The notes beneath the pieces were generated by a model. It was not told the DNA's origin. It made no database searches and worked only from the letters and a program-made list of their open reading frames with translations. A stretch of 64,000 bases of DNA from Gracilimonas sp034520725. GTDB taxonomy: Bacteria > Bacteroidota > Rhodothermia > Balneolales > Balneolaceae. Made by a program: the position numbers and the translations under genes. Positions 18,262 through 27,856 of the stretch are shown here, one piece after another. The stretch lies in contig JAXHNH010000013.1 of NCBI GenBank assembly GCA_034520725.1, positions 1 through 64,000 on the forward strand, given 5' to 3'. Position 1 is the first letter of the stretch. Every line of letters starts with the position of its first letter.

Positions 18262-20730
18262 GTGTTGATACTTTTGAAAAGATCACTTTTTGCAACCTTA
18301 CTTTTAATTGGTTTTACCTCCATTCTTGCTCAGGCTCAGGATATTGAATTAACCGATCCCACCGAATTAACCCCTCGTGAATATCAGATACTTGGTGTTA
18401 CCATTGAAGGAAATGAAAACACCCGCGAGCAATTTATTATCAACGCTGCTTCTCTGAATGAAGGAAGTTCCATTGTATATCCGGGAGATGCCTTGAACAG
18501 TGCTATCGGGAGATTGTATCGCTCAGGATTGTTCTCTGACATCAAGATATACATTACGGAGAGAACAACGAACGGTATTCGTTTCCTCATTGAAGTAAGT
18601 GAACAGCCACGAATTTTTGAGTATAAACTTGAAAATATAAAGCGTTCGCAACGAAGAGACCTGGAAGACCTGATTGTATTAACACCCGGAACCGTTATAA
18701 CCGAATCTGCAATTGGGCAGGCTAAGAATACGATCCGAAGATTTTACAGAGAAAAAGGATACTGGTTCACGGAAGTTGATACACGCACCGAAGATGTTGA
18801 GGGTGTAGAGGATCGTGTTCGTCTGATCTTTAATATCATACCGGGCGAGCGCCTTGAAGTGAAGGATATAGATTTCATTGGAAATGACGAGTTTTCAGAT
18901 CGTAAGCTTCGCAAGAAAATAAAACCTCTGAAAGAGGATGCCTGGTGGAAGATCTTTGGTAAGAAAGTGTTTAAGGAAGAAGACTTTGTAGAAGGAAAAG
19001 AGAAGGTGTTGAGTTTTTACCGTGAGAACGGATTCAGTGACGCCCGGATTCTATCCGATTCTGTATATGTATATGAATATAAAGATGGAAAAGTTGGACT
19101 AAAGGTTGACGTTAATGTTAGCGAAGGACCACAGTATAAAGTCCGAAACATAACCTGGGAAGGGAATACTGTTTACAACGATGAGACTTTGACCGAGTCA
19201 CTTGGTTTCAGAAAAGGGGATGTATTCAATGAAGTGAAGTTTGATGAGAATGTTAACATCAATCAGTCAAATACAGATATAACCTCTCTTTATCAGAATA
19301 TTGGGTATTTGTTCTTTACGGTTCAGCCTGAGATCAAAAAGGTAGCTGAGGATTCCCTGGATATTCACTTTAATATCTATGAAGATGAGATCGCGACTAT
19401 TCGTGAAGTGAATTTCACCGGTAATACACGTACTCATGATGATGTGGTGAGAAGAACCCTGAGAACGGTTCCCGGAAATAAATACAGCCGTCAGGCAATT
19501 ATTCGTACGATCCGTGAACTTGGTCAGCTGGGATATTTTGACCCCCAAAACATTCAGCCTCAGCCCATTCCCGATCGTGAAAATAAGACAGTCGATATCG
19601 TTTATCAGCTGGATGACACACAAAGTACATCAAACTTTGAGTTCTCTGGTGGTTATGGTGGATCCGGAATTGGAGTGATCCTGTCAGCTCGTGTTAATTT
19701 CAACAACTTCTCTATCCAAAGGGCTTTTGAGAAAGAAGGATGGAAGCCAATTCCATCGGGTGATGGCCAACAGCTGTCTCTTGGTGTTCAGGTAACAGGA
19801 ACGGGATATCAGAGCTACAGCTTCGGGTTTCAGGAGCCATGGTTCAGAGGCGAGCCGACTTCTTTAGGTTTTAACGTGTCCTACAACCTGCTGAACTATC
19901 GCGGAAGCAACGAAAGAAATGAGCTGTTCTCAAGTTCCGTATCTATTGGAAGAAGACTCAAGTGGCCGGATGACTACTTTTCTACCCGAACTGTTGTTGG
20001 ATATCAGTTGTATGATATTGTGGGTAACCAGTCATTCTTTGCGGAAGGAACCTCAAGTTTACTGACCTTAGAACAGGTATTGGAAAGAAATACGTTGAAC
20101 AACCCGATCTCGCCAAGTTCAGGTTCTAAGTTCACCTTATCAGGTGAACTTGCTCCACCATTGCCAGGATTTGCTGAATACTATAAATTCAGAACTAATT
20201 ATCAGTATCACGTGCCGGTTGTCGGTAAACTGGTTATGACCAGTCAGGTTAACTACGGTTACATAGGCTACTTTACGGATGATAAACGTAGTGAATTGAA
20301 GAAATTCCTTGTAGGTGGTACACAGCTGCAGCAGCGTCAAAGTTTCTTATATGATAACATTGACCTGAGAGGTTACCCCGGTGGTACGCGTGAAAGTATT
20401 GCCCCGGTAGTAAATGGAGCTAAGGTGGGTGGTACCATGTTCAGTAAGTACTCACTTGAATTAAGATACCCAGCCATTGCCAATGAGCAAATTCAGGTAA
20501 TACCGTATACCTTTATTGATGCTGGTAACTCATATCTGAATTTTGAAAATTTTGATCCTTTTAATGTTAAGCGAGCTGTAGGTTTTGGAGCACGCCTTTA
20601 TCTGCCGGTTCTTGGTCTTGTTGATCTGAGTTACGGTTACAGACTGGACGGCGTAAATGTGCCTGGTTCATCCGCAAACGTGATGCCTGGCAACTGGGAA
20701 TTCCTGTTTAATATCGGTTCACCGTTCTAA
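18262..20730 (+). CDS. bamA: Outer-membrane protein assembly factor BamA
   Basis: An 822-residue outer-membrane insertase. A signal peptide ends near residue 27 (ILAQAQ). Repeated POTRA-type segments span about 38-460, for example VTIEGNENTREQFI, KDIDFIGNDEFSDRKLRKKI, ITWEGNTVYNDETL and VNFTGNTRTHDDVV. The C-terminal Omp85 beta-barrel (about 465-822) has the conserved region VGFGARLYLPVLGLVDLSYGY and ends in a phenylalanine. The start is GTG at 18262. Its stop overlaps the ATG of the first ompH-like gene (TAATG), indicating translational coupling with its chaperone partner. Confidence 0.95.
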   Translation: MLILLKRSLFATLLLIGFTSILAQAQDIELTDPTELTPREYQILGVTIEGNENTREQFIINAASLNEGSSIVYPGDALNSAIGRLYRSGLFSDIKIYITERTTNGIRFLIEVSEQPRIFEYKLENIKRSQRRDLEDLIVLTPGTVITESAIGQAKNTIRRFYREKGYWFTEVDTRTEDVEGVEDRVRLIFNIIPGERLEVKDIDFIGNDEFSDRKLRKKIKPLKEDAWWKIFGKKVFKEEDFVEGKEKVLSFYRENGFSDARILSDSVYVYEYKDGKVGLKVDVNVSEGPQYKVRNITWEGNTVYNDETLTESLGFRKGDVFNEVKFDENVNINQSNTDITSLYQNIGYLFFTVQPEIKKVAEDSLDIHFNIYEDEIATIREVNFTGNTRTHDDVVRRTLRTVPGNKYSRQAIIRTIRELGQLGYFDPQNIQPQPIPDRENKTVDIVYQLDDTQSTSNFEFSGGYGGSGIGVILSARVNFNNFSIQRAFEKEGWKPIPSGDGQQLSLGVQVTGTGYQSYSFGFQEPWFRGEPTSLGFNVSYNLLNYRGSNERNELFSSSVSIGRRLKWPDDYFSTRTVVGYQLYDIVGNQSFFAEGTSSLLTLEQVLERNTLNNPISPSSGSKFTLSGELAPPLPGFAEYYKFRTNYQYHVPVVGKLVMTSQVNYGYIGYFTDDKRSELKKFLVGGTQLQQRQSFLYDNIDLRGYPGGTRESIAPVVNGAKVGGTMFSKYSLELRYPAIANEQIQVIPYTFIDAGNSYLNFENFDPFNVKRAVGFGARLYLPVLGLVDLSYGYRLDGVNVPGSSANVMPGNWEFLFNIGSPF

Positions 20731-21266
20731 TGAGAAACATCAGATTTACTTTTATTCTGACTTTTTTACTGATCCTATCCCTGGATGTAATGGGGCAGGA
20801 TCAACGACTGGGCTATTTTGAATCGGATCTGATCCTGGAAAGTATTCCTGAATACAACAGCATTCAGCAGCAGTTGAACATGATCAGTGGTCAATGGGAA
20901 ACCGAGATTCAACGCATGGAAGCCGAGATCCAACAGCTTCAGGAAGATTATGAGGCAAAGGAAATACTATATACCGATGAGATACGTAATCAAAGAAAGC
21001 AGGAAATAGAAAGTAAGATCCAGGCGAAGGAGGCATACGTTGCACAGAAGTTTGGACCCGAAGGAGAATACTTCAGCAGACAAAAAGAACTTTTAGAACC
21101 GATTCAACGGCAGGTTTTTGCTGCAGTCAGAGCGGTTGCACAACGTCAGAATTACGATTTTGTATTCGATAGATCAGGTGATATTTATTTGGTTTATGCC
21201 AATAATGCTTACAATTTAAACGATCTTATATTGGAAGAACTCGGAATTGAAACTGATACTGAATAA
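20730..21266 (+). CDS. OmpH/Skp-family periplasmic chaperone, copy 1
   Basis: A 178-residue Skp/OmpH-like protein with a signal peptide (residues 1-22, ending VMGQ), the N-terminal strand RLGYFESDLILESIPEY, a long charged coiled coil (about 40-120) and the C-terminal strand YDFVFDRSGDIYLVYANNAYNLNDLILEEL. Such trimers hold unfolded outer-membrane proteins for BamA. The overlap with the bamA stop shows coupled expression. It is the most diverged of three consecutive paralogues, with a longer KEAYVAQKFGPEGEYFSRQKEL stalk region. Confidence 0.85.
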   Translation: MRNIRFTFILTFLLILSLDVMGQDQRLGYFESDLILESIPEYNSIQQQLNMISGQWETEIQRMEAEIQQLQEDYEAKEILYTDEIRNQRKQEIESKIQAKEAYVAQKFGPEGEYFSRQKELLEPIQRQVFAAVRAVAQRQNYDFVFDRSGDIYLVYANNAYNLNDLILEELGIETDTE

Positions 21267-21307
21267 CTATTTATCAAATAAAAAATCATTACAAACTAAC
21301 GACTAAC

Positions 21308-21835
21308 ATGAATAAGATTAAAAAATTATCTCTGATGCTCTTCACTTTTGCTATGCTTATTGGCATGCAAAACGCGATGGCTCAGGTAAAAATAGGTTAC
21401 GCGAATCCCGGTCAAATTCTAAGCGCATTGCCTGAAGTAGAACAAGTAGATCAGCAGATCGAAACTATGATCACTGAAAGTGATCAGGAACTGGCACAGA
21501 AGGCCAATGAGCTTCAGCAGATCTTTTCCGATTATGAGGAGAACATGAATTCAATGTCTGAGCAACAAAGAGGCTCACGTGAAGAAGAATTGATGGAGTT
21601 GAATCAGCAGTTCGAACAGGATCGTGAAACGATGATGAATCGTATTCGTCAGCGCAGAAGCGAGCTCATGCAGCCGATCATTGAGAAAATGAATGTTGCT
21701 ATGGAAGAAGTTGCTCAGGAAATGAGCCTCGACCTCATTCTGAATGAAGGAACATCCTCCGGTGATCTGATCGTGTTTTATGCAAACAGCGATGAGTTGA
21801 ATATTACCGACCTCATCATTGAAAAAATTCAATAA
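21308..21835 (+). CDS. OmpH/Skp-family periplasmic chaperone, copy 2
   Basis: A 175-residue paralogue with signal peptide (cleavage after about NAMAQ), the strand VKIGYANPGQILSALPEVEQ, a Gln/Glu-rich coiled coil and the ending LDLILNEGTSSGDLIVFYANSDELNITDLIIEKI. The 42-base gap to copy 1 and 24-base gap to copy 3 hold no terminator, so the three are probably cotranscribed with bamA. Sequence is closer to copy 3 than to copy 1, suggesting a later duplication between these two. Confidence 0.87.
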   Translation: MNKIKKLSLMLFTFAMLIGMQNAMAQVKIGYANPGQILSALPEVEQVDQQIETMITESDQELAQKANELQQIFSDYEENMNSMSEQQRGSREEELMELNQQFEQDRETMMNRIRQRRSELMQPIIEKMNVAMEEVAQEMSLDLILNEGTSSGDLIVFYANSDELNITDLIIEKIQ

Positions 21836-21858
21836 TAACAGACAAACCAAACACTCTA

Positions 21859-22404
21859 ATGAAGAAATTAAGTCTACTTATACTATCTGTATTTATTGCT
21901 TTTTCAGCAGTTGATACGGCTAAAGCACAGCAGGAAACCAAAATTGGATATGTAAACCCTCAGGCTGTACTCGCTAAAATGCCTGAAATGAGAGCTATTC
22001 AACAACGTCTGCAAAACTTTACAGAAAGAAAGCAGGAAGAACTGTCACAGCAACAACAGGAATATCAGGTTGCTGTTCAGGAATTTGAACAAAAAGTTGG
22101 AGTGATCTCGGAAGATGCAAGCCAAAGAGAACAGGAAAGACTGCTGGGTTTACAGCAGGATCTTCAAATGGCACAGCAACAGGCACAGCAGGAAATTCAA
22201 CAAAGAAGACAAGAACTGTTAGGCCCTATGTTCAATCAGATCGGTACAGCTATTGATGCCGTTGCTGAACAAATGGGACTTACTTATGTACTGAATACCA
22301 CGACTTCAAACGGTGATCAGATCATACTGTATGCATCACCTGAATTTCAGAATCGCTACGATATCACCGATGCTGTAATGCAGGAATTAGGAGTTTTTGA
22401 ATAA
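21859..22404 (+). CDS. OmpH/Skp-family periplasmic chaperone, copy 3
   Basis: A 181-residue paralogue with signal peptide (ending DTAKAQ), the strand TKIGYVNPQAVLAKMPEMRA, a very glutamine-rich coiled coil (runs such as QQQQEYQ and QQQAQQE) and the ending LTYVLNTTTSNGDQIILYASPEFQNRYDITDAVMQEL. It closes the bamA transcription unit; a hairpin terminator follows 24 bases after the stop. Confidence 0.87.
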   Translation: MKKLSLLILSVFIAFSAVDTAKAQQETKIGYVNPQAVLAKMPEMRAIQQRLQNFTERKQEELSQQQQEYQVAVQEFEQKVGVISEDASQREQERLLGLQQDLQMAQQQAQQEIQQRRQELLGPMFNQIGTAIDAVAEQMGLTYVLNTTTSNGDQIILYASPEFQNRYDITDAVMQELGVFE

Positions 22405-22428
22405 TTAATTCAGCCACTTAATAAATTT

Positions 22429-22459
22429 AAAAGGCTACTCAATGTGAGTGGCCTTTTTT
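22429..22459 (+). terminator. Rho-independent terminator after the ompH-like genes
   Basis: A 12-bp stem AAAAGGCTACTC / GAGTGGCCTTTT with one T-G wobble and loop AATGT, continuing into a T-run. It lies between convergent genes and its left arm is A-rich, so it could also stop transcripts arriving from the VWA gene. Confidence 0.85.
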
Positions 22460-23570
22460 ATTTAACGTTCTTTTTTCGGTTCTGAATGTAGTCTTCGAAA
22501 ATATAACCACCCAGATCATCCAGTGAGGCAAAATAGGCCTTACCTTTATTGGCTTCCGTCATCTCGCGTACAAAACTTTGCAGATATGGATCCTGTGCTA
22601 TCATAAATGTCGTAATCGTGATCTGATCTCTCCTGCACTTAACAGCTTCATCCAATACTTTATTAACGATCTTGCGGTCCAGGCCAAAACTGTTTTTGTA
22701 AAATTTCCCGTTCTCAATCATGCAAGACGGCTTTCCATCCGTGATCATGAAGATCTGCTTATTGGCATATTTCTTTCGCTGAAGAATATGTCGAGCCACT
22801 TCCAGGCCTTGTTTGGTGTTGGTGTGGTAGGGACCAACTTTTAAGTAAGGCAGGTCATCCACAGATATTTGCCAGGCTTTATTTCCAAATGCTACAATAT
22901 CCAGTGAGTCCTTGGCATAGTTGTTCATGATCAGCTCAGATAATGCCATGGCTACTTTTTTGGCAGGAGTGATCCGGTCTTCACCATAAAGGATCATAGA
23001 GTGGCTCAGATCGATAAGCAGTACAGTGGCAACCGATGTGTAATGGTCTGTTTCATACACTTCTAGATCATCTTCCTGAAGGTTGAAAGCATCGATGGAA
23101 CTGTGATTCAGCATGTTTAGCATCGTGCCTACGCTGTCTATCTGTCCAATGTCGTCACCCTGTGTCCATTTTCGTGTCTCAGGTTGTCTTTCCAGTCCCC
23201 GGCCCGTGTGTGGCGATTTATGGCTTCCTAAACCACCTTTCTCCAGATTTTTGAAGATCTCTTCCAATGAACGCTTTCGCAGGCTTCGTTCAGTTTTCTT
23301 TGTCATCTTGAAACCCTGTCCCTGACCATCGTTTTCAATGTAACCGCGATCCTGAAGTTCCTCGATAAAATCACCCAAAGAATATCCATCGTCGAATTGA
23401 TCTGAGATGTTGTATTCCTTATCTAATTCGGTAAGCCATTTTAAAGCTTGTTTGACATCTCCACTCGAAATGGTAAGCAACTGCTGAAATAAGTCCCATA
23501 AAGTATCGAAAGGAGATTTGCCTGCTCTTTTGGCAAAACGTTCGTCCCACTCGAAGTATTTAAAATGCAT
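22458..23570 (-). CDS. VWA-domain protein (MIDAS-type)
   Basis: A cytoplasmic protein of 370 residues from the chosen ATG. The C-terminal half is a von Willebrand A domain with the metal-ion site TVLLIDLSHSMILYG (DxSxS) and FMITDGKPSCM. The N-terminal half is helical with winged-helix-like GDFIEELQDRGYIENDG. I chose ATG at 23570, preceded by AAGGAAAG at good spacing; an upstream TTG at 23636 would add 22 residues. Such proteins often work with a MoxR ATPase, but none is adjacent. Substrate unknown. Confidence 0.75.
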   Translation of the reverse strand: MHFKYFEWDERFAKRAGKSPFDTLWDLFQQLLTISSGDVKQALKWLTELDKEYNISDQFDDGYSLGDFIEELQDRGYIENDGQGQGFKMTKKTERSLRKRSLEEIFKNLEKGGLGSHKSPHTGRGLERQPETRKWTQGDDIGQIDSVGTMLNMLNHSSIDAFNLQEDDLEVYETDHYTSVATVLLIDLSHSMILYGEDRITPAKKVAMALSELIMNNYAKDSLDIVAFGNKAWQISVDDLPYLKVGPYHTNTKQGLEVARHILQRKKYANKQIFMITDGKPSCMIENGKFYKNSFGLDRKIVNKVLDEAVKCRRDQITITTFMIAQDPYLQSFVREMTEANKGKAYFASLDDLGGYIFEDYIQNRKKNVK

Positions 23571-23668
23571 ATCTTTCCTTTTCTTAAACAAATACTTCCA
23601 CTGCCAAATGAGTTCCATCATAAGGCAGAAATTCAATACAGAATAGATAAAATCAGGACTAAACTTAA

Positions 23669-24310
23669 ATGATCGACAGACTTAAATTTGAGCGACAATT
23701 ATGGAGTGAGGGGTTTAAAAGGATCATTGGGCTGGATGAGGTCGGAAGAGGATGCCTCGCGGGGCCTGTTGTGGCTGCCGGAGTAGTGTTTGAAGAAGGT
23801 ACCGATATACCTGAGATTAGAGATAGCAAAGGCATAAGAGAAAAGGAACGAGTTGAACTAAGTGCTCGAATAAAAGAAGAAGCAATATACTGGTCGGTTC
23901 AGGAAGGAAATATAGATGAGATCAACGACCTGAATATACTTTGGGCGTCATTGCATACCATGCAAAAATGTGTGGATGCGATAAGCCCGTTACCTGATTA
24001 TTTACTGGTTGATGGCAACAGATATATAACTTCAATGATACCTTATACCTGCTTAGTAAAGGGGGATGACCGGTCCATGAGCATAGCGGCGGCGTCAATT
24101 CTGGCTAAGGTGTACAGGGATGACCTGATGAAAGAACTGCATGAAAAGTATCCGGAGTATGGCTGGGATACGAATGTGGGTTATCCAACACCACCTCATA
24201 AAAAAGCCTTGAAGGAGCACGGTTATACAGAATATCATCGCACAAGCTTTAATCTGGGAACTGAAAAAGTCAGAAGTAATAACCTAAATAAAGCTAACGG
24301 TAGATACTAA
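23669..24310 (+). CDS. rnhB: Ribonuclease HII
   Basis: A 213-residue RNase HII, removing RNA from RNA-DNA hybrids. Catalytic blocks: IIGLDEVGRGCLAGPVVAA with the Asp-Glu pair, YLLVDGNRYI with the third acid, and KGDDRSMSIAAASILAKVYRD with the fourth. The C-terminal GYPTPPHKKALKEHGYTEYHRTSF is typical. It overlaps the convergent rodA gene by 17 bp. Confidence 0.95.
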   Translation: MIDRLKFERQLWSEGFKRIIGLDEVGRGCLAGPVVAAGVVFEEGTDIPEIRDSKGIREKERVELSARIKEEAIYWSVQEGNIDEINDLNILWASLHTMQKCVDAISPLPDYLLVDGNRYITSMIPYTCLVKGDDRSMSIAAASILAKVYRDDLMKELHEKYPEYGWDTNVGYPTPPHKKALKEHGYTEYHRTSFNLGTEKVRSNNLNKANGRY

Positions 24311-25544
24311 ACTCACGCTTATGGAAGTCCATATTCAGGCAAATGGCCAGCATGATAGTATTAGTCAAAAAGGCGGATCCCCCATAACTGATGAAGGGTA
24401 GGGGTAACCCGATAACTGGCAGAAGGGCAGAAGCACTTCCAACATTGATGAAAAAATGAATAAAGAAAACGGATGTGATACTTACCGTCACTAACTGAGC
24501 AAAGGGATGTTTGTGATTACCCGCCATATTGAGCAGCCTTACAAACAAGAATATGAACATCACGATCACAATGGTTGAACCTATAAAGCCAAACTCTTCA
24601 CCGATCACACAGAAAATGAAATCAGTCCATTGCTCGGGAAGGAACTTAAGCTGTGTTTGTGTCCCTTCAAGAAATCCTTTTCCGGTCAAACCGCCTGAAC
24701 CAATGGCTGTTTTTGCCTGTATGACATTCCACCCGGCTCCGGTTGGGTCGTAATTGGGATTGGTAAAGGCAGCGATACGAGCGATCTGATGCGGCTGCAA
24801 TAATTGATTCATTGCCACCTGAACTCCGGATACCGTCAAAAAACCGCTGATAAATGCTGTAACCGTCAGCCAAACCCTTTTTTGAATAAAAAAGATCAAT
24901 GCAGTTAAAAGAACGGCAGCTATTAGGCCGTAATACCAATCAATAACAGTCAGATATGCAATAATAGCCGGAGAAATAATGAATAGTGATACCCCATATG
25001 GCAAACCCGACCAGAATAACATGACAGGAATGAGAGATAAAAAGATAAGTGCGGTTCCAAGGTCGTTCTGCATAAGCACCAGGATTGTCGGGATCAAAAT
25101 AAGGGCCACAGCAGTCAGGGCATAGCGAACATTTTCAGCTGAGATATCCCGGCGACTTGTTAGGTAATTAGCAGTGGCAAGAATAGTAGCTATTTTCATC
25201 AGCTCACTTGGCTGTAAGTTTGCAGGTCCTAATCTCAGCCAGCTTTTTGCTCCATTTATTTCTGTGCCGAACATCAGAGTAAGTATCATGAGTATGATTC
25301 CTACACCATATGCAAAATAGGATAATTGTATAAAGGCTCTGGGAGAGATAAACTGAATGGAGATTAGGACAAACAGAGAAATGATCACCCATACAACTTG
25401 CTTAAAAAAGTTGTTTTGAATGTATGGTTCTAGGAATTGAGAAACCGGTCCTTGCGTGGCGCTGTAAATAGCAACCAGGCCGATGGCAGCCAGGATCATC
25501 CAGGTAAAAAAGACTGACCAGCTAAATTCTCTTACATTATTCAT
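24294..25544 (-). CDS. rodA: Rod-shape glycosyltransferase RodA
   Basis: SEDS-family integral membrane peptidoglycan polymerase of 416 residues with about ten hydrophobic segments. Family blocks: GAKSWLRLGPANLQPSELMKIA, VLMQNDLGTALIFLSLIPVMLF, AKTAIGSGGLTGKGFLEGTQTQLKFLPEQWTDFIFCVIGEEFGF (in parts) and VIGLPLPFISYGGSAFLTN near the end. It works with the PBP2 transpeptidase encoded just upstream, whose stop it overlaps by 8 bp. It is the last gene of the mreBCD-mrdA-rodA shape operon. Confidence 0.94.
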   Translation of the reverse strand: MNNVREFSWSVFFTWMILAAIGLVAIYSATQGPVSQFLEPYIQNNFFKQVVWVIISLFVLISIQFISPRAFIQLSYFAYGVGIILMILTLMFGTEINGAKSWLRLGPANLQPSELMKIATILATANYLTSRRDISAENVRYALTAVALILIPTILVLMQNDLGTALIFLSLIPVMLFWSGLPYGVSLFIISPAIIAYLTVIDWYYGLIAAVLLTALIFFIQKRVWLTVTAFISGFLTVSGVQVAMNQLLQPHQIARIAAFTNPNYDPTGAGWNVIQAKTAIGSGGLTGKGFLEGTQTQLKFLPEQWTDFIFCVIGEEFGFIGSTIVIVMFIFLFVRLLNMAGNHKHPFAQLVTVSITSVFFIHFFINVGSASALLPVIGLPLPFISYGGSAFLTNTIMLAICLNMDFHKREFSIYR

Positions 25545-27378
25545 TTTCTAACAACTCCGAATCTGTTGGGCGCGATACAAAATTAAGTACATAATTGTAC
25601 ACGTAGTTTCTTGATATCTCACCTTCAATATATTTCTCGATCAATACAGCTGCTACCGGAGCCGCTGAAATGGAACCATATCCACCATTCTCAATAAGTA
25701 CGCTAACAACGATCTGAGGATCCTCAAAAGGAGCAAAAGAGGTAAACCAGCCATGATCCCTGCCATGAGGGTTTTGGGCGGTTCCTGTTTTACCGGCAGT
25801 CGGGACTTCAGAATTATTAGTGTAATAACGACTAGGTCCCTCTGAAACCACTTTCCTCATGCCGGCTCTCACGACGCTAAGATTTTCTTCTGTGATCCAG
25901 TCTATTCTATTCAACTCAGGCGCGATGTCTTTTATCTCACCGTTAGGCATTCTGGTTGCTTTGATGATATGTGGATCTACCCGATAACCACCATTTGCAA
26001 TAACACTGGTCATTTGTGCAACTTGAAGGGGAGAAATAGATAATAATCCCTGACCGATCCCCATGCTCATTAAATCTCCCACTCCCCAACCGTTTTCACC
26101 AAATATATTATTCATGTAGGTACTGTCGGGAACAATTCCGTTTGAAGCATAAGGCAGATCGATGGGGTTAGAAACACCTAGTCCAAGGTCGTTCAGCATA
26201 TTACTCCATTGATTCAGGTATCCATTTGTAGCAATCTGATCCATCAATGAGAAAAAATAGGTGTTACTCGAATTGGCAATAGCTTCCTCAAGGTTGTATT
26301 CTCCAATTGGAGCCGTATCTCTGTAAGGGCGACCTCTCATGTAGGCACCACTGTTATACACTACTGTGGTTGTATCTATAAAACCAAGATGCAGCCCAAT
26401 TAGCCCCATGATCGGTTTAATGGTTGAACCGGGAGGTTGCCTGCCTGATATAGCTCGATTATAAAGAGGAGTAAGCGTATCGGCATTGATGGATTGCCAA
26501 TAATCCATGTCTAAACGACCGGCAAGCCTTTTTAGGTCATAATCCGGAGAACTAACCAACGCCAGTATTCCACCGGTTTTTGGATCCATGGCCACCAAGG
26601 CACCTTTTTTCCCATCCATCAATTCCTCAGCAAGAATCTGAAGATCAGTGTCAATTGTGGTGTAGATATCAGAACCCTGAACGGGATGCTGGATCAGTGT
26701 GGAATCCTCAAGATTGCTGAGAGCCTGACCAAGGGCATTCACTCTCAAATATTTCACTCCATCATCACCTCGCAGAGTATCTTCGTAGGTCATTTCCAGG
26801 CCGCTTTTACCAACTTTGTCTCCAAGTTTGAGTGTGTTAGAATTACGGTATTGGCTTTCACTGGCTTCTCTCAGATAACCAAAAAGGTGTGAGCCGTTGA
26901 AATTAGTTGGATAATGCCGTTTACTTTCAATTTGATGCCCAATTCCGGGCAGTTGCCAGAGATTTTCCTGAATGGCTGAAAACCGGGCAAAATCTATCTC
27001 TGTGATAAGTCTCGAAGTTCGGTACCACGAATATCGTTGTGCTTCCTGAACTCTTGCCGTTAACAGTGAGTCAGATACATTCAGGATATCAGCCAGAAGG
27101 GGTAGTTTATCCCTGTCGAACAGGGAAGGAGTAATAGTTATTGAATAGATCGGTTCGTTGTCAACTATGAGTCTTCCTTTACGGTCGTAGATCAATCCCC
27201 TTGCTGCATCAACATATTCCTGCCTGACTGAATTTTCCTGACCAAGGGCTGCATAGACCTCATGATCAACGATCTGTAAATAAAACACTCTCCCCAAAAC
27301 AACCAGTGTCAGACCAATTATGATGACCTGAAGAGCACGGATGGAAGTCCTTGTTCTGTTTGTTTGTGAAATTGACAT
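25537..27378 (-). CDS. mrdA: Penicillin-binding protein 2 (elongasome transpeptidase)
   Basis: A 613-residue class B penicillin-binding protein. One N-terminal transmembrane helix (about 15-35) is followed by the dimerisation/pedestal domain and a transpeptidase domain from about residue 240. Active-site motifs: GRQPPGSTIKPIMGL (SxxK), a SSNTYFF (SxN) motif and TAGKTGTAQNP (KTG). It crosslinks peptidoglycan during side-wall growth with RodA. It lies between mreD (8-bp gap) and rodA (8-bp overlap). Confidence 0.94.
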   Translation of the reverse strand: MSISQTNRTRTSIRALQVIIIGLTLVVLGRVFYLQIVDHEVYAALGQENSVRQEYVDAARGLIYDRKGRLIVDNEPIYSITITPSLFDRDKLPLLADILNVSDSLLTARVQEAQRYSWYRTSRLITEIDFARFSAIQENLWQLPGIGHQIESKRHYPTNFNGSHLFGYLREASESQYRNSNTLKLGDKVGKSGLEMTYEDTLRGDDGVKYLRVNALGQALSNLEDSTLIQHPVQGSDIYTTIDTDLQILAEELMDGKKGALVAMDPKTGGILALVSSPDYDLKRLAGRLDMDYWQSINADTLTPLYNRAISGRQPPGSTIKPIMGLIGLHLGFIDTTTVVYNSGAYMRGRPYRDTAPIGEYNLEEAIANSSNTYFFSLMDQIATNGYLNQWSNMLNDLGLGVSNPIDLPYASNGIVPDSTYMNNIFGENGWGVGDLMSMGIGQGLLSISPLQVAQMTSVIANGGYRVDPHIIKATRMPNGEIKDIAPELNRIDWITEENLSVVRAGMRKVVSEGPSRYYTNNSEVPTAGKTGTAQNPHGRDHGWFTSFAPFEDPQIVVSVLIENGGYGSISAAPVAAVLIEKYIEGEISRNYVYNYVLNFVSRPTDSELLENE

Positions 27379-27385
27379 GAGTTAA

Positions 27386-27856
27386 CTAATTGCCTTTAAA
27401 AATAAATAACATCGCTCCAAGGGTAGCAGTGTATAAACTGTTGAGAAGAAGGAAAATTATGGGAGAAAATCCTGAACTATATGCTTCAATAAAACTGCTT
27501 AGTCCTAAAAATATCAGGTTGTGGAAGAAAGCTGTGATCAGAATAACCAAAAATATTTGCCAGACAAGTAAACGACTTTCCCTTTGTCGGTTGAGAAAGT
27601 TGTAGGCAAAAAACATGAGCAGCACTTTTGAGAACATATTGAGTCCCCAGAAATCGAACAGGGCATCCTGAAATAAAGCCAGAACGGCTGTGATAATAAC
27701 TAGTTGTACTCTATCATATTTCATAGCTGCCCACAGCAAAAATATAAGCAGAGGATCCGGTGTGGCTCCAAAAAAACTCAGATGCTGAAAAATCAGTACT
27801 TCAACAAAAATGAAGCTTAAGCCAATTAAAAGATCTTTTACAGTTTCTTTGTTCAT
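27386..27856 (-). CDS. mreD: Rod-shape-determining protein MreD
   Basis: A small 156-residue membrane protein with four or five hydrophobic helices, matching MreD in size and in its position after mreC. Sequence conservation in this family is low, so context carries much of the call. Its start overlaps the mreC stop by 4 bp (ATGA-type coupling). Confidence 0.82.
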   Translation of the reverse strand: MNKETVKDLLIGLSFIFVEVLIFQHLSFFGATPDPLLIFLLWAAMKYDRVQLVIITAVLALFQDALFDFWGLNMFSKVLLMFFAYNFLNRQRESRLLVWQIFLVILITAFFHNLIFLGLSSFIEAYSSGFSPIIFLLLNSLYTATLGAMLFIFKGN

